A DNA stretch of 64,000 bases from Macrocystis pyrifera (GCA_031763025.1 JASSKH010000010.1:620001-684000), one strand, 5' to 3'; counted from the stretch's first letter, positions 49,251 through 59,540 are shown. Numbers and translations: made by a program. The notes: generated by a model from the letters alone, not told the origin.

Positions 49251-49458
49251 TACTCGATAGGAGAGATGTACTCGATCTCATGCATGGCCGTAGTCGTATG
49301 ACCATAGACCCTCGCATCCCTACAATGCCGGGACGGAGCATGTCGGGTTTTCACCGACCAGGCAGACATTGCTTGCACCAAGCGCGAAGCGCCTTGAGGT
49401 GTCCGGCGAGTCGCATGAAGGGTGAGCTGCATCCTACTAAGAACCGCTTGTGAGGCGG
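49225..49458 (+). repeat. G-tract element, copy A
   Basis: A 26-base G run, then TACTCGATAGGAGAGATG, CATGCATGGCCGTAGTCGTA, GACCATAGACCCTCGCATCC, CGGGTTTTCACCGACCAGGC, and an end at CGCTTGTGAGGCGG. Nearly identical to 57628-57853, similar to 49768-49984. Confidence 0.9.
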
Positions 49459-49659
49459 ACTTCCGTATGGATGACAGCTTCAATGAGTTAGGTTAATTTC
49501 CGGTGTAGCCACTTCCAGAGACAGCAATGGGAGTACTATGTAACTGCCTCTTGGGTGTCTTACCTTGAACACTACGTGATACGATCAATTCCCTTGTGCA
49601 GAGCAAAGGTTCTTTACCTCGCACAAAAATGATCTAACTAGACGACCAGCTGTGGGCGA

Positions 49660-49692
49660 CCGCCAAAAAAAAAAAAAAAAAAAAAAAAAAAA
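49660..49692. repeat. poly-A run of about 29
   Basis: A homopolymer about 75 bp before G-tract element copy B. Confidence 0.95.
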
Positions 49693-49767
49693 CGGTACCC
49701 TGGATGTCTAGCTCACGTAGTGAGCGGCATGTTTTACAGTGTCGTTGCCAACCGACACCAACCCAAA

Positions 49768-49984
49768 GGGGGGGGGGGGGGGGGGGGGGATTCATGTCAT
49801 GCATTGCCGTGGTCGTATGACCATAGACCCTCGCATCCCTACAAAGCCGGGACGGAGCGTGTCGGGTTTTCACCGACCAGGCAGGCACTGCTTGCACCAA
49901 GCACGAAGCACTGTGTAGTGTTGGGCGAGTCGCATGAAGGGTGAGCTGCATGCATCCTACTGAGAATCGCCTGCCAGGCGGACT
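49768..49984 (+). repeat. G-tract element, copy B
   Basis: A 22-base G run, then TTCATGTCATGCATTGCCGT and the same downstream order as copy A, ending GCCTGCCAGGCGG. Confidence 0.9.
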
Positions 49985-50014
49985 TGCACTGGATGACAGC
50001 TTCGGTTCGAATAA

Positions 50015-50317
50015 ATTGATTTGTTCTACATATCGGGGGGAGGGGGAGGTGAAGGAACGGCACCTAACTGTGACCACGGCTTGTCGAGAAGACTGCTGAA
50101 CGAAGGTGAATCCTCCCAGGGGTTGATTGAGCTAGAAGCAAGTAGAGCACTAACAGCAGTGATGCTGAGTCACGACAAAAAAACTGGCGTTGCTTTTGGG
50201 AAACAAGCATCACGATCACGTTATTACGAACGACGTCATGATGCATACGGCGCATGGATACTGAATACATTCATCTCTAGCTTCTCCTACAGCGGTTGCT
50301 CCCGCAATGAACGCTGA
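50015..50317 (+). CDS. orphan reading frame after G-tract element
   Basis: Stop-free for 100 codons directly after G-tract element copy B and a second G-rich patch (50035-50049). From residue 15 or so the texture is clearly protein-like: RLLNEGESSQGLIELEASRA, then LTAVMLSHDKKTGVAFGKQA, then SRSRYYERRHDAYGAWILNT. The only ATG (50162) is internal, so this is an exon, a transposon fragment or a truncated gene. Codon use is AT-balanced, unlike the GC-rich blocks to the left. Product unknown. Confidence 0.45.
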   Translation: MDLFYISGGGGGEGTAPNCDHGLSRRLLNEGESSQGLIELEASRALTAVMLSHDKKTGVAFGKQASRSRYYERRHDAYGAWILNTFISSFSYSGCSRNER

Positions 50318-50833
50318 TTGATCTGGTCGTGTGCTCATCGGAATCAAACCCTAAGCGCCCTCTACCTCACAAACCACCGATAGATGATAGATGACTTTGG
50401 GTGCCAATAATAAACAAAAGCAGGTCGTCAGGCCTCTCACCTCCGCACATATCTTCGCCTTAAGAAGGCCCTGACCCACTCTGGGAGCTGCGGCATCCTG
50501 GTCGGTCGGTCGGGCGGGCGGGCAGAAGGACGCGAAACAAACAACAAACAACGAATACATATATGATACCTGGTATGCGTAATCCGTAATCGTGCGCATC
50601 TAGTACATAATTCGCATTGGTGGCCCGTGCTACGATAAAGGTACTGTACCTCTTTTTGACAGAATCTTTCTGGCTGATGGGGCTTCTTGAGGGCACTGAC
50701 AACACTACGAATCTAATATCGTTGGAATGCCGTTATTACAGTAATGTTCTACCATATTAAATTCGTTGCATACCTATAAGACATTAGATCATCCATCTTG
50801 ATGTTTTTTTGGCCAGTTTTTCTGTGAAATACC

Positions 50834-51130
50834 TCAAGAGCTCCTCAAGTGATGAAGGAGTCTCATCCGATTTTTTAGAAAATCAGGGTTGCCGCTACCG
50901 TGTGGAAGAAAGACAACCACATCCCTACCATATTGTTGTAATGTTACCTCTTTGAATGATGCAGAAAGCCCGGTAATTGCCTTGTTACGGATATTGGGAT
51001 CGTATTGGTAGTACTGTACTTGGGAGGCGTGTCTTAGATGGGAAATCAGGGGTTCCCGCAAAAGACGAGGCCTTCCATCAGTCTTCCATCGAGCCCTATA
51101 AGGAAATTCAGCTGCTCTTGTTCTATCTCT
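50834..51130 (-). CDS. orphan reading frame, 98 codons
   Basis: Minus-strand frame bounded by TAG at 51131-51133 and TGA at 50834-50836. Texture is strongly protein-like: PRLLREPLISHLRHASQVQY, YQYDPNIRNKAITGLSASFK, EVTLQQYGRDVVVFLPHGSG, NPDFLKNRMRLLHHL. No ATG before its last quarter, so it is a terminal exon or a gene remnant. AT-balanced codons resemble the frames at 50.0 and 58.2 kb. I do not recognise the family. Confidence 0.47.
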   Translation of the reverse strand, partial: RDRTRAAEFPYRARWKTDGRPRLLREPLISHLRHASQVQYYQYDPNIRNKAITGLSASFKEVTLQQYGRDVVVFLPHGSGNPDFLKNRMRLLHHLRSS

Positions 51131-51714
51131 CTAAGCAATCAAGATACGTGAGTAACAACGAGCACCTGCTCATTAGGCAAACACGAGAGGGACACGCTGT
51201 ATCCCACCCTGATCTTACTATTAATAGTTACAGTGTGCATTGCGGGCATCGTGGTTCGTCTGCAGTGTGGCCAGGTATTACAGCAGCACTATGCTGGGTG
51301 TCCACAGTGTGAACAAAACAGGAGTAGTCTCATCTCGCACAGAACCAGGTGAAATACCAACCAGAGTATCAAATACCAGGTACGTATCCCGGATGGATGC
51401 CATATTTTTACAGTGGTCCAAATACCTGGCATGTTAACTTCGGAACACCTAACCGGTATGATATTATTAACAGTAATACATCGTAGTAGATCCGGCGCCC
51501 CCGGTGGTCTAAACCTCACAGCCGCCGCTACTACTGTCAACCTCGTGAAATTGAGAGTCCCCCCGAGGAGGACTACTGTTTTTTTCTTGTTCAATAACTG
51601 AGAGCGCCTACGAGTAGTATGTTGTGTGCGCTTATTCGGCGCGAGTCGACGGGGGAAAGAAAATGCTGAATTCTTCCCGCGATAACAATAAAGGCATGCA
51701 CCGTAGTGGGGAAC

Positions 51715-51733
51715 GGGGGGGGGGGGGGGGGGG
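51715..51733. repeat. G run
   Basis: Homopolymer G of about 19, followed by ATACCCGCTATG. No G-tract element core follows. Confidence 0.9.
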
Positions 51734-51964
51734 ATACCCGCTATGTGACCCCGCATCTGAGAAAGGGGGGAGAGGCGGGAGAAGTAGGGCTAATATATAC
51801 ACGGGCTGGGGTTCCTGGTGTAGTATTGAGACATTGGAACGAGAAAAAAACCAGACCACGTCGTACGTACGTATGTTTCACACGATGGACAGATCAACTC
51901 ACCATGAGCTCTGATCTAATAAAATCGGGATAGAGTGAATGACGTCTATCTATTCATGCGCACC

Positions 51965-52200
51965 GCGGGTGAGCTATAGGAGAGCTATTTTTAGCTCTTC
52001 TGCACACATTTCCCGAAGGTGAGCTATATGTAAGAGCTGCATGAGCTATCACATGTTCGCCGGGGGTGAGCTACTATTTGACAGCTCTTCCACGCATGTT
52101 TGCCGGGGGTGAGCTATATGGGAGGTATGATTGCTCTTCTACACATAGTTCCCCGCGGGTGGCCTGTAAGAGCTACAAGGTGCTGGTATGGGATAGCTCT
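51965..52200. repeat. GAGCTAT minisatellite, block 1
   Basis: GGGTGAGCTATA and AGCTCTTCTACACA alternate. Block 2 is at 52850-53450. Confidence 0.75.
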
Positions 52201-52202
52201 TA

Positions 52203-52308
52203 TTGCGGGGCACCATAGTAAATAGGACCTACGGTACACACAAAAAACCTATATATTTACCTATTTTTACCAACAACGTTTGGTCCTATTTATTATGGCC
52301 TCCCGTAA
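52203..52308 (-). mobile_element. MITE, copy 3 (106 bp) with TA target duplication
   Basis: TA (52201-52202), then TTGCGGGGCACCATAGTAAA to TATTATGGCCTCCCGTAA, then TA (52309-52310). Internal sequence is the reverse complement of the other copies (ATATATTTACCTATTTTTAC). Confidence 0.9.
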
Positions 52309-52488
52309 TAGACATCGAACCTAGCATTTTTGAGGTGTGTTCTGGGCACGAATGGGGACCGGAAGTTCCTTTTTATTTTCACGGTTCTGTTCGGCATCAC
52401 TCTGATTCTGTTCGAGATTCATCTGTGAGAGGGGAACAGGGGACACTTTTTGATTGACCTTTCATACCAACAAGAGCCCCCCCCCCCC

Positions 52489-52498
52489 CTATTAATAG
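52489..52498. mobile_element. TATTAATA scar (CTATTAATAG)
   Basis: Exact palindrome directly after a C run and 180 bp from a MITE. Confidence 0.5.
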
Positions 52499-52499
52499 A

Positions 52500-52604
52500 A
52501 CATCATACGACTACGGCCATATGATATCGAGTACAACATCCCTACCATACGACTACGGCCATGCATGACAATGAGTACACCCCCCCCCCCCCCCCCCCCC
52601 CCCC
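52500..52604 (-). repeat. G-tract element, inverted partial copy
   Basis: ATACGACTACGGCCATGCAT and ATGAGTAC, followed by a 25-base C run (52580-52604). The first 50 bp (CATACGACTACGGCCATATG) is a second, shorter copy of the same core. Confidence 0.8.
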
Positions 52605-52849
52605 AGAGCATCACAACTGTCGGGGGCAGCAGCTCTTGCGGCACCACGACCGCGAACGATACCGACAGCGACGGGTAACCTGTGGCTCCCACAATCCAGG
52701 CGATGGATGTGGACGATGACGCCGCCGCTCGACAGGCGCGGATCATTGCAGTACATTTACGTTTTCAACCCAGCGCGAGTGTCGGTCATCATCATCATAT
52801 CTATGTCTCTTGAAGCTGGGCTATACAACGGTACCACTTGTATCTGAGC

Positions 52850-53450
52850 TACTGTACATCATCTACACAGTGTTTTTCCGGGCGTAAGCTACCAATATGG
52901 GAGATAATTCTTCTGCAAATGTTTCCGCAGGTTGAGTCAGGGGTCCACGAAAAAGAATCCCGGCACCTCACTACCCATTTTTGAGACCCAGACAAGGGGG
53001 AATACGAAAACCTTGTAAAATACGTACAAATATAAGGGGGGGGGGGGAAAACCTCTTTTCGGCACTTCGTCCAGAAATCCCAACCCGCTTTGACCCACTG
53101 GTTTGTTTTTCGTTTGACATTGGGAAGGAGTACTTTTTGTCGAGCACCCTTCGGTGAACCATAGGAGCTCCACGATACGAGCTATAGAGTGTCACATGTG
53201 TGCCGGATGCGAGCTGTACAAGGTACGAGATACAGCAGTCTACTGTAATAGTACTTGGTAGCTCTTCTACACATACATACATACATGCATGCATGAATGG
53301 TTGCCGGCGATTCCTGTATGTATGTAGCTTTGATCGTACAGCAGACAGCTCTTCTTCTGCGAATGAATGTATCCTGCGGGGTGTGGGCTGTAGGAGACAT
53401 CTGGTATGCACGTAGCTCGTCTAAAAGCATGTTTTGCAGGGGGTGAGCTC
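52850..53450. repeat. GAGCTAT minisatellite, block 2, with repeat insertion
   Basis: GAGCTGTA, GTAGCTCTTCTACACA and ATGTATGTAG words. 52955-53130 is the partner of the repeat at 16105-16260 (GAGACCCAGACAAGGGGG), with a G run at 53036-53047. Confidence 0.65.
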
Positions 53451-53524
53451 TACCTGGATACAGATGAGTTCACTCACATGACCTGTCCGCCTGTCCGACG
53501 TGTGCGTGTTTTTTTTTCCAAGCT

Positions 53525-53687
53525 GAAGGCGAAACCGCCCAACAGACCCTTTACGTATCTTGCGTTGCTATTAATATTAATAGAGTACTTGCGTGACTCG
53601 CTTGTGGTGAATGAACCGTATCAACGAGCTGTGGGACTTCGATTTTTACCATGCAACGAACCGCAGCATTCCTCCACTGCTATGTAG
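53525..53687 (+). CDS. possible exon with double TATTAATA scar
   Basis: A long T tract ending CCAAG (53511-53524) looks like an acceptor. The frame that follows is LKAKPPNRPFTYLALL, then ILIEYL from CTATTAATATTAATAG (53568-53583), then RDSLVVNEPYQRAVGLRFLP and a TAA-type end at 53687. Texture on both sides of the scar is protein-like. If real, the scar sits inside an exon without breaking the frame. The block could also be chance in a repeat-rich area. Confidence 0.27.
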
Positions 53688-53971
53688 TGGAGGTCTGTCT
53701 GTCTGTCTATCTGTGGCATGGCTATCTTCCGGCACAACACGCTACTGCTGCTGCTGCTATGATACGACTACGACTACACGACTACGTGCGAGCTGCTCTG
53801 ATCAGGAACGATGGCTGTGCTGTGCAGTACCACTATGGACGGAATTGTAAGGCCCATTTAGTATTTATATTAGTTTGTCAACGATCCTTATGTTTTCGTC
53901 CAAAGTGATAATTGAAGCATGCAACGTGATTTTTGCCCGTCGAGAAGCAACGATCGCCACATCACGCATGT

Positions 53972-54147
53972 ATGTATAACAAGAGGCCAAAAGTATCAAA
54001 AAGCGCATGGAAACGGGTGCCCGGCGTCGTGAAGATTGACTCGCACAGCGCCAGCCCGTACGTACTGCTGATGTATGCTGCCATTCTTGAGTCGATCCAC
54101 CACCAACCAGCCAGTCCCGGTGATCTCATCAACACCACCAACTCTAG
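53972..54147 (+). CDS. first exon, possible H15 (linker-histone type) winged helix
   Basis: An ATG at 53972 opens a basic N-terminus (MYNKRPKVSKSAWKRVPGVV) and runs to a CTCTAG/GTAGGT donor at 54147 (phase 2). Residues about 22-56 read SHSASPYVLLMYAAILESIH then HQPASPGDLIN. The spacing P-Y, six residues, A-I, nine residues, S-P, two residues, L matches the start of linker histone H1/H5 globular domains, and the Lys/Arg-rich leader fits a DNA-binding chromatin protein. The wing segment (Gly/Lys-rich) would lie in a later exon that I did not find. Forkhead-type winged helices share some of this pattern. The match is by eye only. Confidence 0.4.
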
Positions 54148-54528
54148 GTAGGTACTGCTGTACCTGGTATCATACCTCGTTTGCTTTCCGAAATACAGAC
54201 ACATGGCAGTGTGCCTAACAAAACGAGCCAAACGTTTTTCGTAGTCGTACCCCTCCTCTGCTCTTTCTTCGAAAAGTAATAAGAGGCCTGCCACGAGAAG
54301 ACCCACAAGAATTGAATCTCCGATCGATCTGGGGTCTGAGGGCGGTTGAGAACAAAGACCACATACAACTAAGAGGCGCTAGGAGCAGCGCGCACGCAGC
54401 AGACTCGACGTACTGCTCGCTGGTCCACGATCTACTGCAGACACGACGATCTTAGCTTGCACACCCAAGTCCGAACAATCAGAGTACAGACACAGAAGAA
54501 GAAGGCATCGTTTTTGAAATCGGCTCAC

Positions 54529-54684
54529 TCACTGGCACGGCTTGGGTTCGTAGTACTTGAAGACAACGAAGGAGCCAACGACCGAAGCCGCGATTAACGG
54601 CAGCCCCGGCATGATCGGCGTGATCAGATCGACCCTCGCTGTTGGTTGATGTAAAGTATCGAGATTCAAAGCCGTCGCATACTG
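54529..54684 (-). CDS. C-terminal exon with single membrane span
   Basis: Behind a CTGTGCAG acceptor, the minus strand encodes 51 residues to TGA at 54529-54531. QYATALNLDTLHQPTARVDL leads into a hydrophobic segment (LPLIAASVVGSFVVF) of helix-spanning length, then a short tail KYYEPKPCQ. The frame is open for 12 codons upstream of the acceptor too. A strong donor (GTGAGTGAG) overlaps the stop, so an internal exon is possible. It looks like the tail anchor of a membrane protein. Identity unknown. Confidence 0.5.
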   Translation of the reverse strand, partial: QYATALNLDTLHQPTARVDLITPIMPGLPLIAASVVGSFVVFKYYEPKPCQ

Positions 54685-54825
54685 CTGCACAGGTAGCTCT
54701 TTGCTCTTTGGCTTTTGGGTTTATTGTGTTTATTCTGGCGTTTCTTGCTTTCACGAGATCTTTCATATCTTTGGAACAAATACAAGTTTAGTACCAAGCG
54801 TAGAGGCCGATACGAGTATCATACA

Positions 54826-54843
54826 GCAGCAGCAGCAGCAATT
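54826..54843. repeat. short (CAG)n
   Basis: AGCAGCAGCAGCAGC run. A related AGCAGC/GTAGTAG patch is at 55036-55080. Confidence 0.85.
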
Positions 54844-55197
54844 TGCCATCGTTTTCTGGTATATATAGGATAAATTAAGTACTGAAAACCGGGGGATTGA
54901 TCGGTTTCAGTGGAAACACAGAAAAAAAAACTTTCGGTGGTAGACACGGAATCATTCCCGACGGCCGACGACATTGCAGCGGATTGCCAGCTGTCGAGTT
55001 AGTTGCTTTCCTCCTTCCTCCTTTCTTCAGGGACAGCAGAACAGCAGCAGGCAGCAGTAGTAGTAGTAGCAGCAGCAAGCAAGTAGAAGATCGGTATATA
55101 GGTAGGTGTTTATCCCGCCGCAGCATTGCAGCGTGGAGGGCACGTTAATCAGCTGCTGTACTTGTATTCATAGTGGTACTGTATACCTGGTATACAG

Positions 55198-55250
55198 TTA
55201 TTAATAGTACAGTTATTAATAGTAAAAATCGGTAAATATATAGTAGTACA
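55198..55250. mobile_element. two TATTAATA scars joined to a MITE fragment
   Basis: TATTAATA at 55199 and 55214, the latter running straight into AGTAAAAATCGGTAAATATA, the MITE interior, without either MITE end. It may be an internally deleted copy or an aberrant excision product. Confidence 0.6.
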
Positions 55251-55549
55251 TTAGGTGGCCCCCGACCCCTGGCCGACCCCTTGCATAACGCGGGCGTAAA
55301 AACGTATGCGGAGACTTACTTTACTGTAGAACAGTGTACGTGCTGTGTATAGCACACGTATTCATATTGATATTACGCATACCGAATTGAAAGGGAAAGG
55401 TTGTCGACACCTGTGGGGTTTGCTACTTCTGCGTCTCCACACCTGTGGTTTATTTTTTACGCCTACATTATGCAAGGGGGGGGTCTCCACACCTGTGGTT
55501 TATTTTTACGCCTACATTATGTAGTAGGGTAGTCCCGGCCACCTGTAAC

Positions 55550-55836
<287 letters not shown>

Positions 55837-55850
55837 ACCTGGTAGTAGTA

Positions 55851-55955
55851 TTACGGGGGACCATAGTAAATAGGACCAAATATTGTTAGTAAAAATAGGG
55901 AAATATATAGTTTTCTGTGTATACCCTAGGTCCTATTTACTATGGACCCCCGTAA
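55851..55955 (+). mobile_element. MITE, copy 4, intact, in (GTA)n
   Basis: TA (55849-55850), TTACGGGGGACCATAGTAAA to TTTACTATGGACCCCCGTAA, TA (55956-55957). The inverted ends match for 27 bases with one mismatch. GTA repeats on both sides let the empty site be read directly as GTAGTAGTAG, proving the TA duplication. With 105 bp there is no room for a transposase, so it is non-autonomous. Confidence 0.95.
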
Positions 55956-56110
55956 TAGTAGTAGTAGTAGTACAAAAGTAGTACCAGGTATAGTGGTAGT
56001 AGTAAGTAGTAGTTGCAAGTAGTAAGTTGTTGTAGTGTACAGTAGTAGCACCAGGTATTAATAGTATTAATTGCAGTACGTAGTAGTACACTGTAGTGTA
56101 ATAGTAGCAA
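55956..56110. repeat. degraded GTA repeat
   Basis: GTAGTAG words with TACCAGGTA at 55982 and TATTAATA at 56056. Confidence 0.7.
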
Positions 56111-56122
56111 TATATGATATCT

Positions 56123-56690
56123 CGTGGAAGTACCAAGGAGGCCGACTGAAGTCCCATGGGAACTACCATTAGGGAGTCCCATGGAAGTCCGAAGGTCTAC
56201 GGGAGCACCACGGGGAATTCGGAAGTCCCACAGAAGTACAATCCCATGCAAGCATGATGGAAGTACCACGGAAGCACCATGGGACTCCCAAGACACCAAC
56301 GAAAGTCCCACGGAGGTCTCCATGGGAATTGTGCGTTCGTCGGAGTCCCATGGGACTTTTCCCATGGCTACTTACGTGGGACTTCCCATGGGTACTTACG
56401 TGGAAGTTCTCAATTCCCATAGTGCTTCCGTGGGACTTCCATGGGACTTTCACGGTATTTCGGTAGGACTTCCTGGTTCCCATGGACCTTCGTGGAAATC
56501 GGAGCTCCAATGGGACTTCCGTGCGACTCCGGAGTTCTCATGAGACTTCCGTGGTGCTTCTGTGGGAGTTCCGTGGGATTCTTGCTTCCGTGAGATGGAA
56601 CGCCATCGGACTTCCGTAGGAAATCTGTGGTGCTTCCATGGGACTCCCGTCGAATTTCGATGGCAGCATTACCATGGAAGAAGTGTCCCA
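56123..56690. repeat. CCATGGGACTTCC minisatellite
   Basis: CCATGGGACTTCC, CCGTGGGACTTCC and their complements (GGAAGTCCCA) appear on both strands at irregular spacing. Built on CCATGG/CCACGG. Confidence 0.9.
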
Positions 56691-57430
56691 TTGGGCTTGC
56701 GAAACAGGAAATTAATACAGGCTACCAAACCGTGTGACCACGGCCTCCACTTACCTTCTTCTTTGTCCGCCCGAGCTGTTGCCTCGAGCCCGATTACACT
56801 TCAAGCATATTACGTATATATATATACACATTTCCAACCGTGCGAGGTAAAGCGCAACCAAGACGGCCTAGTCGACTCTTTAGCTGGCGTTCGTTGTACA
56901 CCGCCCAGATAAAATAATCGGAATAACACAAGCTCACAGGTCACGATCTGGATCATCTAGTCAGCACATTAATGTACTCCCTGCCGAAATACGACCAAGT
57001 CGCGGACACATTCACTCGCCGCGAACACCCCAACGCATTACTCGCTATTTACTGTTCCTGCTACTGTCTACTGTCGTCGTCAATAATTGCAACGGTAAGC
57101 AAAGCTGCTCAAAGGACATCGCGGTTTTGACCCCTGGACTGATCACCTCGACACTGAAAATTGTGTATTAAGGCAAAAAAATACCTCGAGGAGCCCGAAA
57201 AGCCCGGTCTCTTACGTAAGGACAGCATTTGAAGCATTATCAATGCAGGAGAGTAAGTCATAAGTTAGTCGTCGCGCGCAGGACAAAACGCAAGACTCGT
57301 CGGACCATATCGCACCAGACACCAAAAAACTAAAACGAGGGACAAAAATATAAAATATATGTAAAAAAAGGGAGAGGAAGAAGCCGCGCTGGTTCCTTTT
57401 TAGAACGCGAGAGACACAAAAACGTATCGA

Positions 57431-57466
<36 letters not shown>

Positions 57467-57600
57467 CAGGAAAAACACAAGAAAAAAGAGGAGAACAAGG
57501 GACACATCCGATACGAGGTCGAAGGCGCAACATCGAACGTCGGACGTCTCGTCCCTTTCTAGAGAAAGCCGCTCGTGGAGCTCCTGCGCCCTAACCCGTT
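56691..57600. other. spacer, one possible exon end
   Basis: On the minus strand a strong donor (GAAG/GTAAGT, exon end at 56755) follows the short frame VIGLEATARADKEE. An upstream stop limits it to about 15 codons. A (GA)n run lies at 57433-57461. Confidence 0.3.
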
Positions 57601-57627
57601 CGAGCCCAATCGCGGCACCCAGACCCG

Positions 57628-57853
57628 AGGGGGGGGTGAGGGGGTGTACTCGATAGGAGAGATGTACTCGATCTCATGCATGGCCGTAGTCGTATGACCA
57701 TAGACCCTCGCATCCCTACAGTGCCGGGACGGAGCATGTCGGGTTTTCACCGACCAGGCAGACATTGCTTGCACCAAGCGCGAAGCGCCGTGAGGTGTCC
57801 GGCGAGTCGCATGAAGGGTGAGCTGCATCCTACTAAGACCGCTTGTGAGGCGG
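57628..57853 (+). repeat. G-tract element, copy C
   Basis: Starts with G-rich GAGGGGGGGGTGAGGGGG, then follows copy A almost base for base to GCTTGTGAGGCGG. Confidence 0.9.
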
Positions 57854-58000
57854 GGGGGTGTACTCATTATCGTGCATGACCGTAGTCATATGACCATAGA
57901 CCCTCGCATCCCTACAATGCCGGGACGGAGCACGTCGGGTTTTCACCGACCGGCAGACATTGCTTGCCAAGCGCGGCGCGGGGGGGGGGTTCCTCCCAAC
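57854..58000 (+). repeat. G-tract element, copy D, tandem to C
   Basis: Begins in the G run that ends copy C (GGCGGGGGGG), then TGTACTCATTATCGTGCATG and the shared middle, truncated at GGCGCGGGGGGGGG. Confidence 0.9.
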
Positions 58001-58024
58001 GTCTGGTGTGGCATGCATCATTAA

Positions 58025-58504
58025 CCTTCTGGCGTTAGAAATACTGGAGGGGGGGGAGTAACAACATCCACACGGAATTTTTCAGCCGGACACATTGTTT
58101 TAACTACAGTGCTGGACACAGGTATAATGTCAGCAAAAACACCTGTGGCAAGCAAGCAAGTGCGGCATACAGGTAGTATCGACCGTGTGGGCGTGCAGCA
58201 GAAGTACAAGAACGAGTAGCACCATTCTGCTGCCAGCGCACGTGTCGCACAAACACTGCAGCAAATATTGATAGCAGACAGAAAAACAGGTACCGGTATA
58301 TGGTGCCCCCAGTTTTCTGATTTCGTCAACTTCGCGAAGGAGTTTTCCGATTGGTGGAAACCCTCTTGTGCCTCGAACAAAAAGAGACTGACATCATCCA
58401 TCATCCACGGCCCGTGGCGAATTGTGAAATTTCATGTTTCCTCGAAAAGTGACGTCTCGACCCTGGAACGACACCTTATCGACCATGGATTTTCCACCAA
58501 TTAG
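58025..58504 (+). pseudogene. protein-coding remnant with one in-frame TAG
   Basis: One frame runs from 58025 to TAG at 58502-58504 with a single TAG at 58217-58219. Texture is strongly protein-like on both sides: MSAKTPVASKQVRHTGSIDR (ATG at 58127), then VGVQQKYKNE, stop, HHSAASARVAQTLQQILIAD, then GIWCPQFSDFVNFAKEFSDW and WRIVKFHVSSKSDVSTLERH. The stop is one base from CAG, AAG or GAG. AG of that TAG could also act as an acceptor, making 58220-58504 an exon. It follows tandem G-tract elements and may be transposon-derived. No family recognised. Confidence 0.55.
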
Positions 58505-58599
58505 AAACTTCCTTTCACCAAACTTGACCAACAGGAAAACCGCGAGCACCAAATACCTTGCTACTTGCTGGTCTGTACCCTTGCTACTTACTACTACTA

Positions 58600-58645
58600 C
58601 TACCAAATATCTTGCTACTTCTAGTAGTAGTAGTAGTAGTAAGTC
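58600..58645. repeat. CTACTA/GTAGTA patch
   Basis: Short ACTACTACTAC and AGTAGTAGTAGTAGT runs in opposite orientation, able to form a hairpin. Confidence 0.8.
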
Positions 58646-58906
58646 TACCACCACAGACCTCCTACACCGGTAGGCAACCCGGGCTGCGCGGACGATGTAA
58701 CGCTCGTCAATCAAACCATCAATCAACCAGACAATGCGAAGTTCCTCTGTTCCTGATGGTGTTTCTCTGCCATGCTGTGCTAAAGACACAACGTACCTAT
58801 ATAACTCTGTCCCTCTTTGCCATACTGTCACAACTGTTGTAAACCTACAGCAGGTACATACAATACCCGTCACGAGCAAAAACGACTGGAAACATTGCCG
58901 AAAGGG

Positions 58907-58916
58907 CTATTAATAG
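58907..58916. mobile_element. TATTAATA scar (CTATTAATAG)
   Basis: Exact 10-base palindrome. Confidence 0.5.
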
Positions 58917-58919
58917 TCT

Positions 58920-59540
58920 ATAGCAGCTGTAACAGGGCGAGCCAGATATAGCGCCTTACCGCCCCGTCGTTCGGACAGCAGCACCACCAAGCGGCACCTT
59001 CGAACCAGCACTGCTTGAAAGCCTCGAAACACGCCAGCAGTCGTTCGGACAGCAGCAGCAAGCAGCGCACAGAAAAACCAGCACTGCTTGACACAGGCCA
59101 GCAGGTCAGTCGGCCCACCGTGCAGCGAGTGGGCCGGCCAGCCCCTCGCCCCGCCATCTGTGCTGTTAAATAAGCCGCCGCCCCCGGCAACCCGAAACGC
59201 GCCAGCCGTTACACCTGCTGCCCCTCGCCTCGGCCGCCGCCGTCGACGATGGAAACAAGAAAAACGCTAACTAGCGAACACAAACACAAATCTACCAGGT
59301 ACTGGTGTTTCCCAGATACCAGGTAAAACATTCCTCATACTATATCTTTCACTTCGCCTTTAACCCCCCTAGAACCGCGCCCGCGTGATTGGAGATAAAA
59401 TACTTGGAATTAGTGAAGGATAATTTTAGCAGTGGTACAAGGGTTAACATATCAAAAACAAAAGCGTACACTAAGTATGCCAGCGTTTCCATGTATGCCT
59501 AAAAGCGTATACCTAGCTCTATCTAGGGGAAGAAAAACAT
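58920..59540. other. spacer, no gene seen
   Basis: GC-rich to 59260, with CAGCAG words and a duplicated TCGGACAGCAGCA near 58970 and 59043. Two TACCAGGTA motifs at 59293 and 59317. Confidence 0.4.
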
